A stretch of DNA of 45,109 nt from an uncultured Bacteroides sp. (GTDB taxonomy: Bacteria; Bacteroidota; Bacteroidia; Bacteroidales; Bacteroidaceae): NCBI GenBank assembly GCA_944319875.1, contig CALUFR010000014.1, forward strand, positions 1-45,109, given 5' to 3'. Position 1 is the first letter of the stretch; each line of letters starts with the position of its first letter. Below, in pieces: positions 1 through 8,209 of this stretch. The notes under the pieces were generated by a model, which was not told where the DNA came from, did no database searches, and saw only the letters and a program-made list of their open reading frames with translations. The translations under genes were made by a program, and so were the position numbers.

Positions 1-518
1 TAATGATTTCTCCCAATGGAAAGCGTTTCATGGTATTACATCGTTGGTTCACTGGACATCGAAAATATACTCGTTTAGTAACATGCAATATGGATGGTTC
101 TGGAATGTATAATCTAAGTGATGATGATATGGTTAGTCATTGCTGTTGGAAAAACGATGAAGAGATATTGGCATTTGAAAATAAACATAAAAGTGGTCCA
201 GGTTACTATTTGATGAAAGACAGGAGTACTGAATATATACATTTATGGAAAGAAATCTGTGCAGATGGTCATCCTAGTTATTCACCTGATGGTACAATGA
301 TCGTGACAGATACCTATCCAAATCGCACCCGAATGGCTTCTATACGCATAATGAAAGGAGATGATATCGAAACCATCGCTCGTGTATTCGCACCATTTCG
401 TTATGACAATGATACACGATGTGATTTACATCCTCGTTGGAGCAGAGATGGAAAAAAGATTTGTTTTGATAGCATTTTTGAAGGTAAAAGAGGTTTGTAT
501 TATATCGATATAATTTAG
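1..518 (+). CDS. TolB/WD40-like beta-propeller protein, 5'-truncated by window edge
   Basis: The reading frame is open to the window edge, so the visible 171 residues are probably the C-terminal part of a longer protein; the ATG at position 3 need not be the true start. It has repeated propeller-blade signatures (ISPNGKRF, YSPDGTMIVT, WSRDGKKICFDS), the SPDG-type turn of TolB/PD40 blades. Such propellers occur among glycosyltransferase genes in Bacteroides polysaccharide loci, but the role here is unknown. The stop lies 4 bases before the next ATG, so it is in one operon with the glycosyltransferase. Base composition is AT-rich like the next two genes. An enzyme built on a propeller (for example an oligogalacturonate-lyase-like fold) cannot be excluded. 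Confidence 0.6.
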   Translation, partial: MISPNGKRFMVLHRWFTGHRKYTRLVTCNMDGSGMYNLSDDDMVSHCCWKNDEEILAFENKHKSGPGYYLMKDRSTEYIHLWKEICADGHPSYSPDGTMIVTDTYPNRTRMASIRIMKGDDIETIARVFAPFRYDNDTRCDLHPRWSRDGKKICFDSIFEGKRGLYYIDII

Positions 519-522
519 GACA

Positions 523-1344
523 ATGAATAATGTTGCAGTAATTTTACCTATATATAAAGGGGATAAATTAGACTATATTATTTTATCATTAAACAGCTTG
601 TTAAATCAGTCTTATAAACAATTGTTTATTTACATTGGCGTCGATGGTCCAGTTAGTGAAGAAGTTATTGAGTATTTGCATAAATATGAACATTATTCCA
701 ATATTAATATATTCTACTTTAGTAAGAATCGTGGTCTCGCCAGCGTTCTAAATGATCTGTTTACAAAAGCTCATCAAGATGGTTACGAATATTTTGCCCG
801 CATGGATGCCGATGACATAGCAAAACCTGATAGAATTAAAAAGCAAATGACTTTTTTATGTGAACATCCTGAAATAGAAGTTGTTGGAGGAAGTATTGAA
901 GAAATTGATGAACAAGGTTATGCACGTGGAAAAATAATTGTTTATCCTGATACCCCTGAGAAATGTCGTGCATTTTTTGCATATCGCAATCCGCATGCAC
1001 ATCCTGCTGTATTATTTCGTTGGCGATTTTTCGAGAAATCCGGTTGCCTTTATCGAGCAGAATATAGACAAAATCAAGATACAATGTTGTGGTTTGATGG
1101 TTTAAGGAAAGATGTTAAAATGGCTAATATACCAGACGTTATTCTTCAATTTCGTATGACAAACTCATTATTTAAGAAACGTCGTAATGGCTGGAGTTTT
1201 GCAAAAAAACAATTAAATGATCGATTATTAATAAATAAAGAATTAAACTATGGATTAGGAGCATATCTATTTGCTTATGCAATGTTCATATTGTTGATAT
1301 CTCCTTCATGGTTGAAAAAAGTTGCTTACAGATTTTGTAGATAA
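523..1344 (+). CDS. Family 2 glycosyltransferase
   Basis: This 273-residue GT-A glycosyltransferase would transfer a sugar from a nucleotide donor to a lipid-linked polysaccharide intermediate on the cytoplasmic face. The N-terminus (VAVILPIYKGDKLDYIILSL) is the usual GT2 nucleotide-binding strand, NRGLASVLN is the NxGxxxARN-type loop, and MDADDIAKPDRI holds the DxD-type metal-binding motif near residue 92. A hydrophobic C-terminal segment (about residues 245-265, YLFAYAMFILLISPSWL) probably anchors it to the membrane. It follows the propeller gene by 4 bases and precedes the initiating sugar transferase by 20. It is visibly AT-rich, in contrast to the GC-rich genes from 1989 on. Family is secure; donor and acceptor cannot be read from sequence. 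Confidence 0.9.
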   Translation: MNNVAVILPIYKGDKLDYIILSLNSLLNQSYKQLFIYIGVDGPVSEEVIEYLHKYEHYSNINIFYFSKNRGLASVLNDLFTKAHQDGYEYFARMDADDIAKPDRIKKQMTFLCEHPEIEVVGGSIEEIDEQGYARGKIIVYPDTPEKCRAFFAYRNPHAHPAVLFRWRFFEKSGCLYRAEYRQNQDTMLWFDGLRKDVKMANIPDVILQFRMTNSLFKKRRNGWSFAKKQLNDRLLINKELNYGLGAYLFAYAMFILLISPSWLKKVAYRFCR

Positions 1345-1364
1345 TTTATTAGACTAAAATATTG

Positions 1365-1976
1365 ATGCCACTAAAATTTTTATTTGACCGCTTCGCTTCT
1401 CTTTCAGGCATATTGATTCTATGGCCACTAATATTAATTGTTGCTATTCTGATAAAAATAAAGATGCCTGGTGGCCCCGCTTTCTTTGTTCAAAAACGTG
1501 TAGGGCGGCATGGTAAACTTTTTACAATGTATAAATTCCGTTCGATGACCGTTCATCATTCCGGAAGTTCTGTATCAGTGAAAGGAGAAAGCCGTATCAC
1601 GCCTTTCGGAGCAAAACTTAGAAAGTATAAATTGGATGAGTTACCCGAACTTTGGAATGTGTTTATTGGAGATATGAGCTTTGTCGGCCCACGTCCCGAT
1701 GTTCCAGGTTATGCGGATGCTTTGACAGGGGATGACAGGGAAATACTAAAACTTCGTCCAGGAATTACCGGACCTGCTTCTTTGAAATACCGAAATGAGG
1801 AGGAATTGCTTGCGCAGCAGGATGACCCCGTTCGCTACAACGACGAAGTTATTTTCCCGGATAAGGTAAGAATTAACCGCTATTATTTACACCATTATTC
1901 GTTTATTAAGGATATTCAGATGATTATCTGTACTGTTTTAGGTAAACGGATGATGTATAATGGAGAACTGATATAA
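1365..1976 (+). CDS. PglC/WcfS-type initiating sugar phosphotransferase
   Basis: This is a monotopic phosphoglycosyl transferase (bacterial sugar transferase family) that moves a sugar-1-phosphate from UDP-sugar to undecaprenyl phosphate, the first membrane step of glycan assembly. At 203 residues it is the short PglC/WcfS form, without the extra transmembrane helices of WbaP. Visible features are a hydrophobic re-entrant helix at about residues 12-33, the KRVGRHGKLFTMYKFRSM motif, the catalytic LDELPELWN (Asp-Glu dyad), and SFVGPRPDVPGY. A TTG lies one codon upstream, but ATG at 1365 is preferred. With the following aminotransferase and dehydratase it makes a plausible pathway to a 4-amino-6-deoxy-HexNAc linkage sugar, as for WcfR/WcfS in B. 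fragilis PSA; that sugar identity is inference. Confidence 0.92.
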   Translation: MPLKFLFDRFASLSGILILWPLILIVAILIKIKMPGGPAFFVQKRVGRHGKLFTMYKFRSMTVHHSGSSVSVKGESRITPFGAKLRKYKLDELPELWNVFIGDMSFVGPRPDVPGYADALTGDDREILKLRPGITGPASLKYRNEEELLAQQDDPVRYNDEVIFPDKVRINRYYLHHYSFIKDIQMIICTVLGKRMMYNGELI

Positions 1977-1988
1977 AAATATATAGTT

Positions 1989-3233
1989 ATGACTCAGAAA
2001 CGAATTTACCTTTGCCTCGCTCACATGAGCGGCAATGAAATGAAGTATATCCAAGAGGCTTTTGACACGAATTGGGTGGTGCCTCTGGGACCTAACGTGA
2101 ACGGATTTGAAGCGGACCTGAAGGCGTTTGCCGGAGGGAATAAGGAGGTAGTGGCACTGTCTGCCGGTACGGCAGCGGTACACTTAGCACTGTTGGCTTG
2201 CGGCGTAGGGCCGGAGGACGAGGTGCTGGTGCAGTCGTTCACATTCTGCGCATCGTCGCACCCGGTGACGTATCTGGGTGCTACACCGGTATTCGTGGAC
2301 TCGGAGGCGGAAACGTGGAACATGGATCCGCAACTGCTGGAAACGGCCATCAAAGACCGCATGGAGAAGACGGGACGGAAGCCGAAGGCCATCGTGCCGG
2401 TGTATCTCTACGGCATGCCTGCGAAGATTGATGAAATCATAGCGGTGGGGGAGAAGTATGATATCCCGGTCATCGAGGATGCGGCGGAAGGATTGGGAAG
2501 CCGCTACGACGGACGGGTGTGCGGCACCTTCGGACGATACGGAGTGCTGTCGTTCAACGGGAACAAGATGATTACGACGTCGGGCGGTGGGGCACTGATC
2601 TGTCCGGACGAGGCGGCCAAGCAGAAAATCATGTTCTACGCCACGCAGGCACGGGAGTCGTATCCGTACTACCAGCACGAGGAAATCGGCTATAACTACC
2701 GTATGAGCAATATCTGTGCGGGCATCGGACGGGGACAGATGACGGTACTGAACGAGCATATCGCGCATCACCAGCATATCGCGCAACTGTATAAGGAACT
2801 ATTGGCGGACGTGAAGGGTATCACGCTACACGAGAATCCGTCACCCCGCTATGACAGTAATTACTGGCTGAATACCATTCTCTTGGACGAAAATCTGAAG
2901 GTGAAGGGGGAAGAACGGGCGTATGCCGTGGCCATACAGGGTGCGGTAGGCGGTGCGGCAGGCGTGACGCACGCGGCCAAGACGCTGCATACGGATTGCG
3001 AACCGAACCGCAACGTGGAGGCAATGCGTATGGCGCTGGACGAGGCGGGCATCGAGAGTCGCCCATTGTGGAAACCGATGCACAAGCAGCCAGTGTACCG
3101 AAACAATCCGCAATACGTGAACGGGGTGAGCGAGGCGCTGTTCAAACGGGGACTGTGCCTGCCCAGCGGACCGTGCGTGACGGACGACGACGTGCGTTAC
3201 ATCGTGGAGCAGATCAAGGCTTGCCTGCTGTAA
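1989..3233 (+). CDS. DegT/DnrJ/EryC1/StrS-family sugar aminotransferase
   Basis: This PLP-dependent enzyme is expected to aminate a 4-keto-6-deoxy nucleotide sugar. At 414 residues it has the family's usual length. Visible motifs are the cofactor-phosphate loop SAGTAAVHLAL, VIEDAAEGLGS (Asp contacting the pyridine nitrogen), and SFNGNKMITTSGGG, whose Lys is the Schiff-base residue. C-terminal SRPLWKPMHKQPVY and LPSGPCVTDDDVRYIVE are typical of the PglE/WcfR-like branch. It lies 12 bases after the sugar transferase and 36 before the dehydratase, and is probably co-transcribed. Codon use switches sharply here to GC-rich codons. The product of the next enzyme is its likely substrate (inference). 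Confidence 0.93.
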   Translation: MTQKRIYLCLAHMSGNEMKYIQEAFDTNWVVPLGPNVNGFEADLKAFAGGNKEVVALSAGTAAVHLALLACGVGPEDEVLVQSFTFCASSHPVTYLGATPVFVDSEAETWNMDPQLLETAIKDRMEKTGRKPKAIVPVYLYGMPAKIDEIIAVGEKYDIPVIEDAAEGLGSRYDGRVCGTFGRYGVLSFNGNKMITTSGGGALICPDEAAKQKIMFYATQARESYPYYQHEEIGYNYRMSNICAGIGRGQMTVLNEHIAHHQHIAQLYKELLADVKGITLHENPSPRYDSNYWLNTILLDENLKVKGEERAYAVAIQGAVGGAAGVTHAAKTLHTDCEPNRNVEAMRMALDEAGIESRPLWKPMHKQPVYRNNPQYVNGVSEALFKRGLCLPSGPCVTDDDVRYIVEQIKACLL

Positions 3234-3269
3234 GACTTCGGATGACTAACTAAACTGATAAACTAACGT

Positions 3270-5180
3270 ATGAAAACAAAAATTTTAATTCATCGGTATC
3301 TTTCGCTGAAAGTGTTGCCGATATGGACTATTCTGTTGATGGACGTGGTACTGGTGGCGGTGTCGTGTATGCTGGCCTACGTGCTGCGGTTTGACTTCGG
3401 ACGGGTAATCGACAATATCACGTACGTGGAGCAGGGGGTGCTGTGGAGCATCGCGGTGAATCTGCTGTTCTTCAAGGTGTTCCGAACGTACTCGGGCGTG
3501 CTGCGCTACTCGTCGTTCGTGGACATCATGCGGATTTTTGTGGCGCTGAGCTGTGCGTACGTGTTGATGCTGGTGCTGAGGGTGGCGACGCAACATGCAG
3601 GCGGGGCGGGACTGCCGCCGTGCAGCGTGCTGCTGATGGCTTACGTCGTGAACTTCGGACTGATGGCGATGTCGCGCATGATGGTGAAGCTACTGTTTGA
3701 CACGCTGAACTTCGACGAACGGCACAGCGCGAACGTGTTTATCTATGGCGCGAAGGAGGCGGGAGTGAACATCGCCAAGTCGCTGCGCGTGAGCCTGCGG
3801 AACCACTACCGCCTGAGGGGCTTCATCGCGGACGAACCGTCCTTGATAGGGAAGGTGCTGATGGGGGTGAAGGTGTATGCCAACGACCGGGAGCTGATGG
3901 ATAAGCTGAACGAGAAGGACGTGCAGGTGGTGATCGTGTCGCCGGCGAAGATGGAGCAGCTGAAGAAGAGTGACCTGATAGACCGGCTGCTGGGGAACAA
4001 CATCAAGCTGATGACGGCACCGCCCCTGAGCGACTGGAAGAGCCAGACGTTGAGCCAGACGGAGCTGAAGGAAATCCAGATAGAGGATTTGCTGCAACGG
4101 GAACCGATCCAGATAGATATCCGCAAGGTGGCGTCGCACCTGGAAGGAAAGCGGGTGATGATCACGGGCGCGGCGGGCTCGATAGGCAGCGAGATCATGC
4201 GGCAGGTGGCGTCGTTCAATCCGTACAAACTGATTCTGGTGGATCAGGCGGAAACGCCGCTGCATGACATCCGCCTGGAGTTGCAGGACCACTGGAGGGA
4301 CATCGACGCGGAGACCATCGTGGCGGACATCGCAAATAAGACGCGCATGGAGGCGATTTTCGAGGCGTACCGGCCGCAGTACATCTTCCACGCGGCGGCC
4401 TACAAGCATGTGCCGATGATGGAGGACAATGTGTCGGAGTCCATCCAGACGAACGTGGCGGGGACGCGCAACCTGGCGGACCTGGCGGTGAAGTACCAGG
4501 CGGATAAGTTCGTGATGATTTCGACGGACAAGGCGGTGAACCCGACGAACGTGATGGGGTGCTCGAAGCGTATCTGCGAGATTTATGTGCAGAGCCTGGC
4601 GAAGAAGTTGCAGAAGGAGGGCGGACACGTGACGCAGTTCATCACGACGCGCTTCGGAAATGTGCTGGGCTCGAACGGCTCGGTGATCCCGCGCTTCAAG
4701 GAGCAGATCAGGCGGGGCGGTCCGGTGACGGTGACGCATCCGGACATCATCCGTTACTTCATGACCATCCCGGAGGCCTGCCGCTTGGTACTGGAGGCGG
4801 GAAGCATGGGTAACGGTGGTGAAATCTACATCTTCGACATGGGTAAGCCGGTGAAGATCGTAGACTTGGCGAAACGGATGATCAGTCTCTCGGGACGGCC
4901 GGATGTACGGATCGAGTTCACGGGCCTGCGCCACGGCGAGAAGCTGTATGAGGAGCTGCTGAACGTGAAGGAGCTGACGAAGCCGACGTATCACGAGAAA
5001 ATCATGATCGCGACGGTGAGGGAGTATGACTACGACGAGGTGAAGGACCGCATCCAGCACCTGATAGACGTGAGCTACACGTATGACCAGATGAAGATCG
5101 TGGCAGCGATGAAGGACCTCGTGCCGGAATTCATCAGCAAGAACTCGTGCTTCGAGGCGCTGGACAAGAAGGAGCAGTGA
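3270..5180 (+). CDS. Membrane-bound nucleotide-sugar 4,6-dehydratase (WbpM/FlaA1/CapD-like)
   Basis: This 636-residue protein is the long, membrane-anchored form of the UDP-HexNAc 4,6-dehydratases. The first ~150 residues carry four or more hydrophobic helices (for example LPIWTILLMDVVLVAVSCML). A first Rossmann-like region follows (VFIYGAKEAGVNIAKSL), then the catalytic SDR domain with NAD-binding GAAGSIGSEI near residue 300, YKHVPMMEDN, and STDKAVNPTNVMGCSKR, where Met replaces the usual SDR Tyr as in WbpM. It would supply the keto-sugar for the adjacent aminotransferase. It is the last gene of the polysaccharide operon; a strong hairpin follows at 5212. GC-rich codon use matches the aminotransferase. 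Long antisense frames opposite it are composition artefacts. Confidence 0.94.
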   Translation: MKTKILIHRYLSLKVLPIWTILLMDVVLVAVSCMLAYVLRFDFGRVIDNITYVEQGVLWSIAVNLLFFKVFRTYSGVLRYSSFVDIMRIFVALSCAYVLMLVLRVATQHAGGAGLPPCSVLLMAYVVNFGLMAMSRMMVKLLFDTLNFDERHSANVFIYGAKEAGVNIAKSLRVSLRNHYRLRGFIADEPSLIGKVLMGVKVYANDRELMDKLNEKDVQVVIVSPAKMEQLKKSDLIDRLLGNNIKLMTAPPLSDWKSQTLSQTELKEIQIEDLLQREPIQIDIRKVASHLEGKRVMITGAAGSIGSEIMRQVASFNPYKLILVDQAETPLHDIRLELQDHWRDIDAETIVADIANKTRMEAIFEAYRPQYIFHAAAYKHVPMMEDNVSESIQTNVAGTRNLADLAVKYQADKFVMISTDKAVNPTNVMGCSKRICEIYVQSLAKKLQKEGGHVTQFITTRFGNVLGSNGSVIPRFKEQIRRGGPVTVTHPDIIRYFMTIPEACRLVLEAGSMGNGGEIYIFDMGKPVKIVDLAKRMISLSGRPDVRIEFTGLRHGEKLYEELLNVKELTKPTYHEKIMIATVREYDYDEVKDRIQHLIDVSYTYDQMKIVAAMKDLVPEFISKNSCFEALDKKEQ

Positions 5181-5211
5181 ATTAGGTTTTAAGTATTAGA
5201 GATTAGGTGTG

Positions 5212-5260
5212 AGCGGCTGCATCCGGACAGGTTGGACTGTCGGGATGCGGCCGCTTCTGT
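5212..5260 (+). terminator. Terminator of the polysaccharide operon
   Basis: A long GC-rich stem pairs AGCGGCTGCATCC-GGACAG (5212-5230) with CTGTC-GGGATGCGGCCGCT (5237-5255), a 6-nt loop between them, followed by TCTGTTTTA. It lies 31 bases after the dehydratase stop. Confidence 0.75.
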
Positions 5261-5311
5261 TTTATGTGACGGAAAATAGTGGAAAAGGAGAGGGGTTTGG
5301 AAAACTTTCAT

Positions 5312-5319
5312 TAGATTTG
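5312..5319 (+). promoter_or_regulatory. Bacteroides -7 element before the AAA/DUF4276 pair
   Basis: TAGATTTG matches the TAnnTTTG -7 consensus 26 bases before the ATG at 5345. No good TTTG lies at the right -33 distance (a TTTG at 5296 is too close), so this is a partial promoter call. Confidence 0.45.
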
Positions 5320-5344
5320 CATCAAAAATATAATAATTGGCAGT

Positions 5345-6460
5345 ATGGGGAGAAATAGACTGACGCAAATTATAATCAAAGGATATCGTTCCATTGCCTT
5401 TGACAGACCGATTACACTGGAGATAGGGGATATTAATATTTTATTGGGTGCCAACGGAGCGGGAAAAAGCAATATCATCAGTTTCTTCAAGATGCTGGGG
5501 TATATGATGAGTGGAAGTTTGCAACGATTTATCGCGGAGGAGGGAACGAACCAGAAGTTCTTGCATTACGGCCCTAAAAAGACTCCTACGCTAAGCGCTT
5601 CCATACGTTTTGATGGGGATGACTCGTATGACATTTATCGGTTTAGCCTGACAAAGGCAGTGGGAGACAGACTGATTGTCAGCTCTGAAGAAATAGAGTG
5701 GAGAGACAAGCGGCAAGGAGGAAAGATTTTCAAACGGCCATTAGTCTCTGACTACAATGAATCAGCATTAATCAAACCGGACAATAAAGCCTGCAAGGTT
5801 GTCTGGAGATTTCTGTCGGGATGTAAAGTGTATCAGTTTAATGACTCGTCGGCTACTTCGCCCATGAGACAGGCTTCTACAGTGGAATCAGCACACTACC
5901 TGCAATCATCAGCCAACAATTTGGCTTCATTTCTGTATTACCTGAAGAATAATTACCCGACTTCGTATGAACGAATTACAGACTACGTGAGAAATGTAGT
6001 GCCGCAATTTAAAGATTTCTATCTGGAACCTGAACGGGGATATATTTCCTTGAAATGGATGGATACGTCGACCAATGACTATGTGCTGTCTTCTGACCAG
6101 TTTTCGGACGGGTCTATCCGGTTTATTGCTTTGGCCACTCTGCTGCTGCAACCAGAAGAAACAATGCCAAGTGTCATTATTATTGATGAACCGGAGCTGG
6201 GACTGCATCCTTATGCCATAGACCAATTGGCCGAAATGATTAAAGACGCCTCAATGCATGTGCAAGTGATAGCGGCAACCCAATCTCCTGCGTTGATAGA
6301 TGGGTTTGAACCGGATGATGTCACGATTATCGAACGAGATGAGGAACGCCAGTGCAGTGTGGCAAGAAAACTGAACGCGGAAGATTATAAGGAATGGTTA
6401 GAGGAATATACGCTCAGTGAACTATGGAATAAAAATGTAATAGGAGGGCGTCCCGTATGA
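5345..6460 (+). CDS. AAA ATPase (AAA15/21, OLD-like) of a split ATPase-TOPRIM pair
   Basis: This 371-residue ABC/SMC-type ATPase has Walker A GANGAGKSN (residues 35-43), an LSGGQ-like signature FSDGSIRF, Walker B with catalytic Glu in SVIIIDEPELGLHP, and a terminal sensor segment VIAATQSPALIDGF. The layout is that of AAA15/AAA21 proteins related to the ATPase half of OLD nucleases: nucleotide-binding strands at both ends and an all-alpha insert between. The next gene starts inside its stop (ATGA, 4-base overlap), so expression is coupled and the two products probably form a complex. Such pairs are candidate phage-defence modules; that function is inferred from family and context. It lies between a capsule locus and proS, a common accessory position. 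Confidence 0.85.
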   Translation: MGRNRLTQIIIKGYRSIAFDRPITLEIGDINILLGANGAGKSNIISFFKMLGYMMSGSLQRFIAEEGTNQKFLHYGPKKTPTLSASIRFDGDDSYDIYRFSLTKAVGDRLIVSSEEIEWRDKRQGGKIFKRPLVSDYNESALIKPDNKACKVVWRFLSGCKVYQFNDSSATSPMRQASTVESAHYLQSSANNLASFLYYLKNNYPTSYERITDYVRNVVPQFKDFYLEPERGYISLKWMDTSTNDYVLSSDQFSDGSIRFIALATLLLQPEETMPSVIIIDEPELGLHPYAIDQLAEMIKDASMHVQVIAATQSPALIDGFEPDDVTIIERDEERQCSVARKLNAEDYKEWLEEYTLSELWNKNVIGGRPV

Positions 6461-7158
6461 GTACGATTATTCTGAATGTACTGTGTGAGGGGCAAACTGA
6501 AGAAGGTTTTGTCAAGGGGGTCTTGAAACCTTATCTGAAGGATAGGGGAATTGTAGTCAAACATCGTTTGCTCGTTACTTCCAAAAAGAAAGATATCAAA
6601 GGAGGGCTTGTCAGTTATCAGAAAGCCAAGGGAGATTTGACCAGGTGGATGAAAGAGGTGGCACATAACCCGCAGGAAAAACACTATTTCACTACCATGT
6701 TTGATTTTTATGCCCTGCCAACAGACTTTCCGGGTTATAAAGAAGCAAAAGATATTTATGACGCTTATCAGAAAGTACAAAAAATAGAAGAAGAATTGGA
6801 TAAGGACATGAATATACCCCGGTTTATTCCTTATATCCAACTGCATGAATTTGAGGCATTATTATTTTGCGATATAGAAAAATTAAAGGAGTACTACCCT
6901 AACAGTCAAGCTGAAATCAAATTACTGGAAAAAGCACTCGATAGTTATCAAGGAAATCCGGAACTGATAAACAGCAATCCGCATACAGCTCCAAGCAAAC
7001 GAATTATCATGGCGATAGAAGGTAAAAAGAAATATCATTATAACAAATCTCAAAGCGGGGCAGCTATTACGAAAGATATAGGAATGGAAAGGCTGATGGA
7101 GAGGTGCGCACATTTCAAGATGTGGGTAGAAAAAATACTTCGTTGCATTCAAGAATAA
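6457..7158 (+). CDS. DUF4276-type TOPRIM-like protein, partner of the AAA ATPase
   Basis: This 233-residue protein carries the DUF4276 hallmarks: N-terminal VLCEGQTEEGFV (acidic residue E11 where TOPRIM folds place their catalytic Glu), TMFDFYALPTDFPGY (the acidic strand normally written DxD/DYD), and YIQLHEFEALLF. The C-terminal third is Lys-rich (PSKRIIMAIEGKKKYHYNKS). It overlaps the ATPase by 4 bases and ends 78 bases before a terminator. The family is predicted to be a metal-dependent nuclease half working with an ATPase. The second acidic position is Phe-flanked (DFY) and not a classical DxD, so catalytic competence is uncertain. No direct target is known to me. Confidence 0.8.
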   Translation: MSTIILNVLCEGQTEEGFVKGVLKPYLKDRGIVVKHRLLVTSKKKDIKGGLVSYQKAKGDLTRWMKEVAHNPQEKHYFTTMFDFYALPTDFPGYKEAKDIYDAYQKVQKIEEELDKDMNIPRFIPYIQLHEFEALLFCDIEKLKEYYPNSQAEIKLLEKALDSYQGNPELINSNPHTAPSKRIIMAIEGKKKYHYNKSQSGAAITKDIGMERLMERCAHFKMWVEKILRCIQE

Positions 7159-7235
7159 AAAAATGGGAGGAATAAACGTTAGATGTGGATCGTTTGATAT
7201 ATTATTGATTATTAGCGCCTTGCGAATTTATAGGG

Positions 7236-7262
7236 AAAAACAGCTCCAACGGGGCTGTTTTT
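7236..7262 (+). terminator. Terminator after the AAA/DUF4276 pair
   Basis: AAAAACAGC (7236-7244) and GCTGTTTTT (7254-7262) form a 9-bp stem with a 9-nt loop and a T-run in the 3' arm. Confidence 0.8.
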
Positions 7263-7294
7263 CTTGTATAAGAGGGTGGTTATGCTCATCTTTG
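7263..7294 (+). promoter_or_regulatory. Promoter of the HU-like/smalltalk unit
   Basis: A -33-like CTTG (7263-7266), 20-bp spacer and -7 CATCTTTG (7287-7294, 7 of 8 to TAnnTTTG) lie just after the terminator and 67 bases before the ATG. Confidence 0.5.
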
Positions 7295-7361
7295 CACCGT
7301 TGATCAACAAAACGAGAACAAAAATGATGTATAACCATTAAAAAGAAGAAAGGAAAAAGAT

Positions 7362-7862
7362 ATGCCTTTATTTTATGTAGCAAGACAGTCTCAGAAGGAG
7401 ACAAAAGAAGGAGTGAAATTGTATCATCTGGTACTGAAGAAAGTGGGTAAAGTGGTGGACACGCAAAGCATGGCGACGGAAATTGCGGAGAAATCATCGC
7501 TGACGGAGGGTGACGTGCACAACGTGGTGAGAAACCTGATGTCGGTGATGAGAAGCCACCTGCTGAACAGCCAAAGTGTGCGCTTAGACGGACTGGGGAC
7601 GTTCACCATGAAGGCCAGCTCGAAGGGAAAGGGAGTAGCGACGGCCGAGGAAGTGAACCCGAACCAGGTGACGGCCCTGAAATGTCTGTTCACTCCGGAA
7701 TATAAGCGTCCGGCCGCCATCGGCACGACACGCGCCCTGCTGCAGGGGGTGGAGTTCCAGAAATGGGACGAAAATCTCTCCGCAGGCGTCACCGACGACG
7801 TGGAGGATGATGAGGAAAATCCGGACGAGGAGGACGGCGGACAGTCGGGCGCACCGCTGTAA
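7362..7862 (+). CDS. HU-family DNA-binding protein, Bacteroidota type, with acidic tail
   Basis: At 166 residues this is longer than canonical HU (about 90). The N-terminal ~125 residues match the Bacteroidota HU-like fold: the N-terminal VARQSQKETKEGVKLYHLV extension, the helical TEIAEKSSLTEGDVHNVVRNLMSVM segment, then VRLDGLGTFTM, the beta-strand start conserved in HU proteins. The last ~25 residues are very acidic (DDVEDDEENPDEEDGG). Such genes often follow Bacteroides polysaccharide loci next to a smalltalk ORF and an N-acetylmuramoyl-L-alanine amidase; here the smalltalk ORF is present but the amidase is not. It probably binds DNA non-specifically. GC-rich codon use differs from the AT-richer ATPase pairs on both sides. 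Confidence 0.88.
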   Translation: MPLFYVARQSQKETKEGVKLYHLVLKKVGKVVDTQSMATEIAEKSSLTEGDVHNVVRNLMSVMRSHLLNSQSVRLDGLGTFTMKASSKGKGVATAEEVNPNQVTALKCLFTPEYKRPAAIGTTRALLQGVEFQKWDENLSAGVTDDVEDDEENPDEEDGGQSGAPL

Positions 7863-7919
7863 ACCGCAGCGTAGCGTGAATGAAAGAAACGTAATTACAA
7901 ACCTTAACATGTGAAGAAT

Positions 7920-8018
7920 ATGAGTAACAACAAATCGACCGTCTGGAACACCATCCTGAAAGTGATCATCGCCGTAGCCAGCGCCATCGCGGGCGTCATC
8001 GGCGGACAGGCGCTCTGA
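7920..8018 (+). CDS. Smalltalk-type micro-protein (32 aa)
   Basis: The ORF starts MSNNKSTVWNTILKVIIAVA and ends with a small-residue-rich AIAGVIGGQAL: a short polar N-terminus followed by one hydrophobic Gly/Ala-rich helix. I recognise this as the family NCBI labels smalltalk protein, about 30-35 residues, widespread in gut Bacteroides beside HU-like genes. It starts 57 bases after the HU-like stop and shares its GC-rich codon use. One membrane-spanning helix is likely. Its function is unknown to me; the name does not establish a role in communication. It is easily missed by gene callers because of its size. Confidence 0.85.
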   Translation: MSNNKSTVWNTILKVIIAVASAIAGVIGGQAL

Positions 8019-8037
8019 AGCGTATGCTGAAAAAAAC

Positions 8038-8105
8038 AAAGCCGTTCTGAAACGGAATCGTCTGACGGAAACAACGGACAATTTCGCTTTGGGGCGGCTT
8101 TTTTA
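8038..8105 (+). terminator. Possible terminator after the smalltalk ORF
   Basis: AAAGCCG (8038-8044) can pair with CGGCTTT (8095-8101), followed by more T. The loop is long (about 50 nt) and includes a small hairpin CCGTT-ctga-AACGG (8042-8055). The T-run supports termination, but the geometry is unusual. Confidence 0.4.
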
Positions 8106-8148
8106 CATTCTCCAAATCCCGGATTTGCCAAAACTTGTTCGTTTGAGA

Positions 8149-8179
8149 ATTGTATTTTCATTTGCTTTTACTATCTTTG
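8149..8179 (+). promoter_or_regulatory. Promoter of the AAA/DUF4435 pair
   Basis: -33-like ATTG (8149-8152), a 19-bp spacer and a perfect -7 TATCTTTG (8172-8179). Transcription would start near 8186, so the in-frame codon at 8150 cannot be used and the ATG at 8210 is the start. Confidence 0.65.
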
Positions 8180-8209
8180 CTATCCATAAACAGCAAGTTT
8201 CTAATTGAT

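Noticed and set aside
3690-5060. 456-codon minus-strand frame, His/Arg/Leu-rich
   Set aside because: Antisense to the dehydratase; composition is that of a GC-rich shadow.
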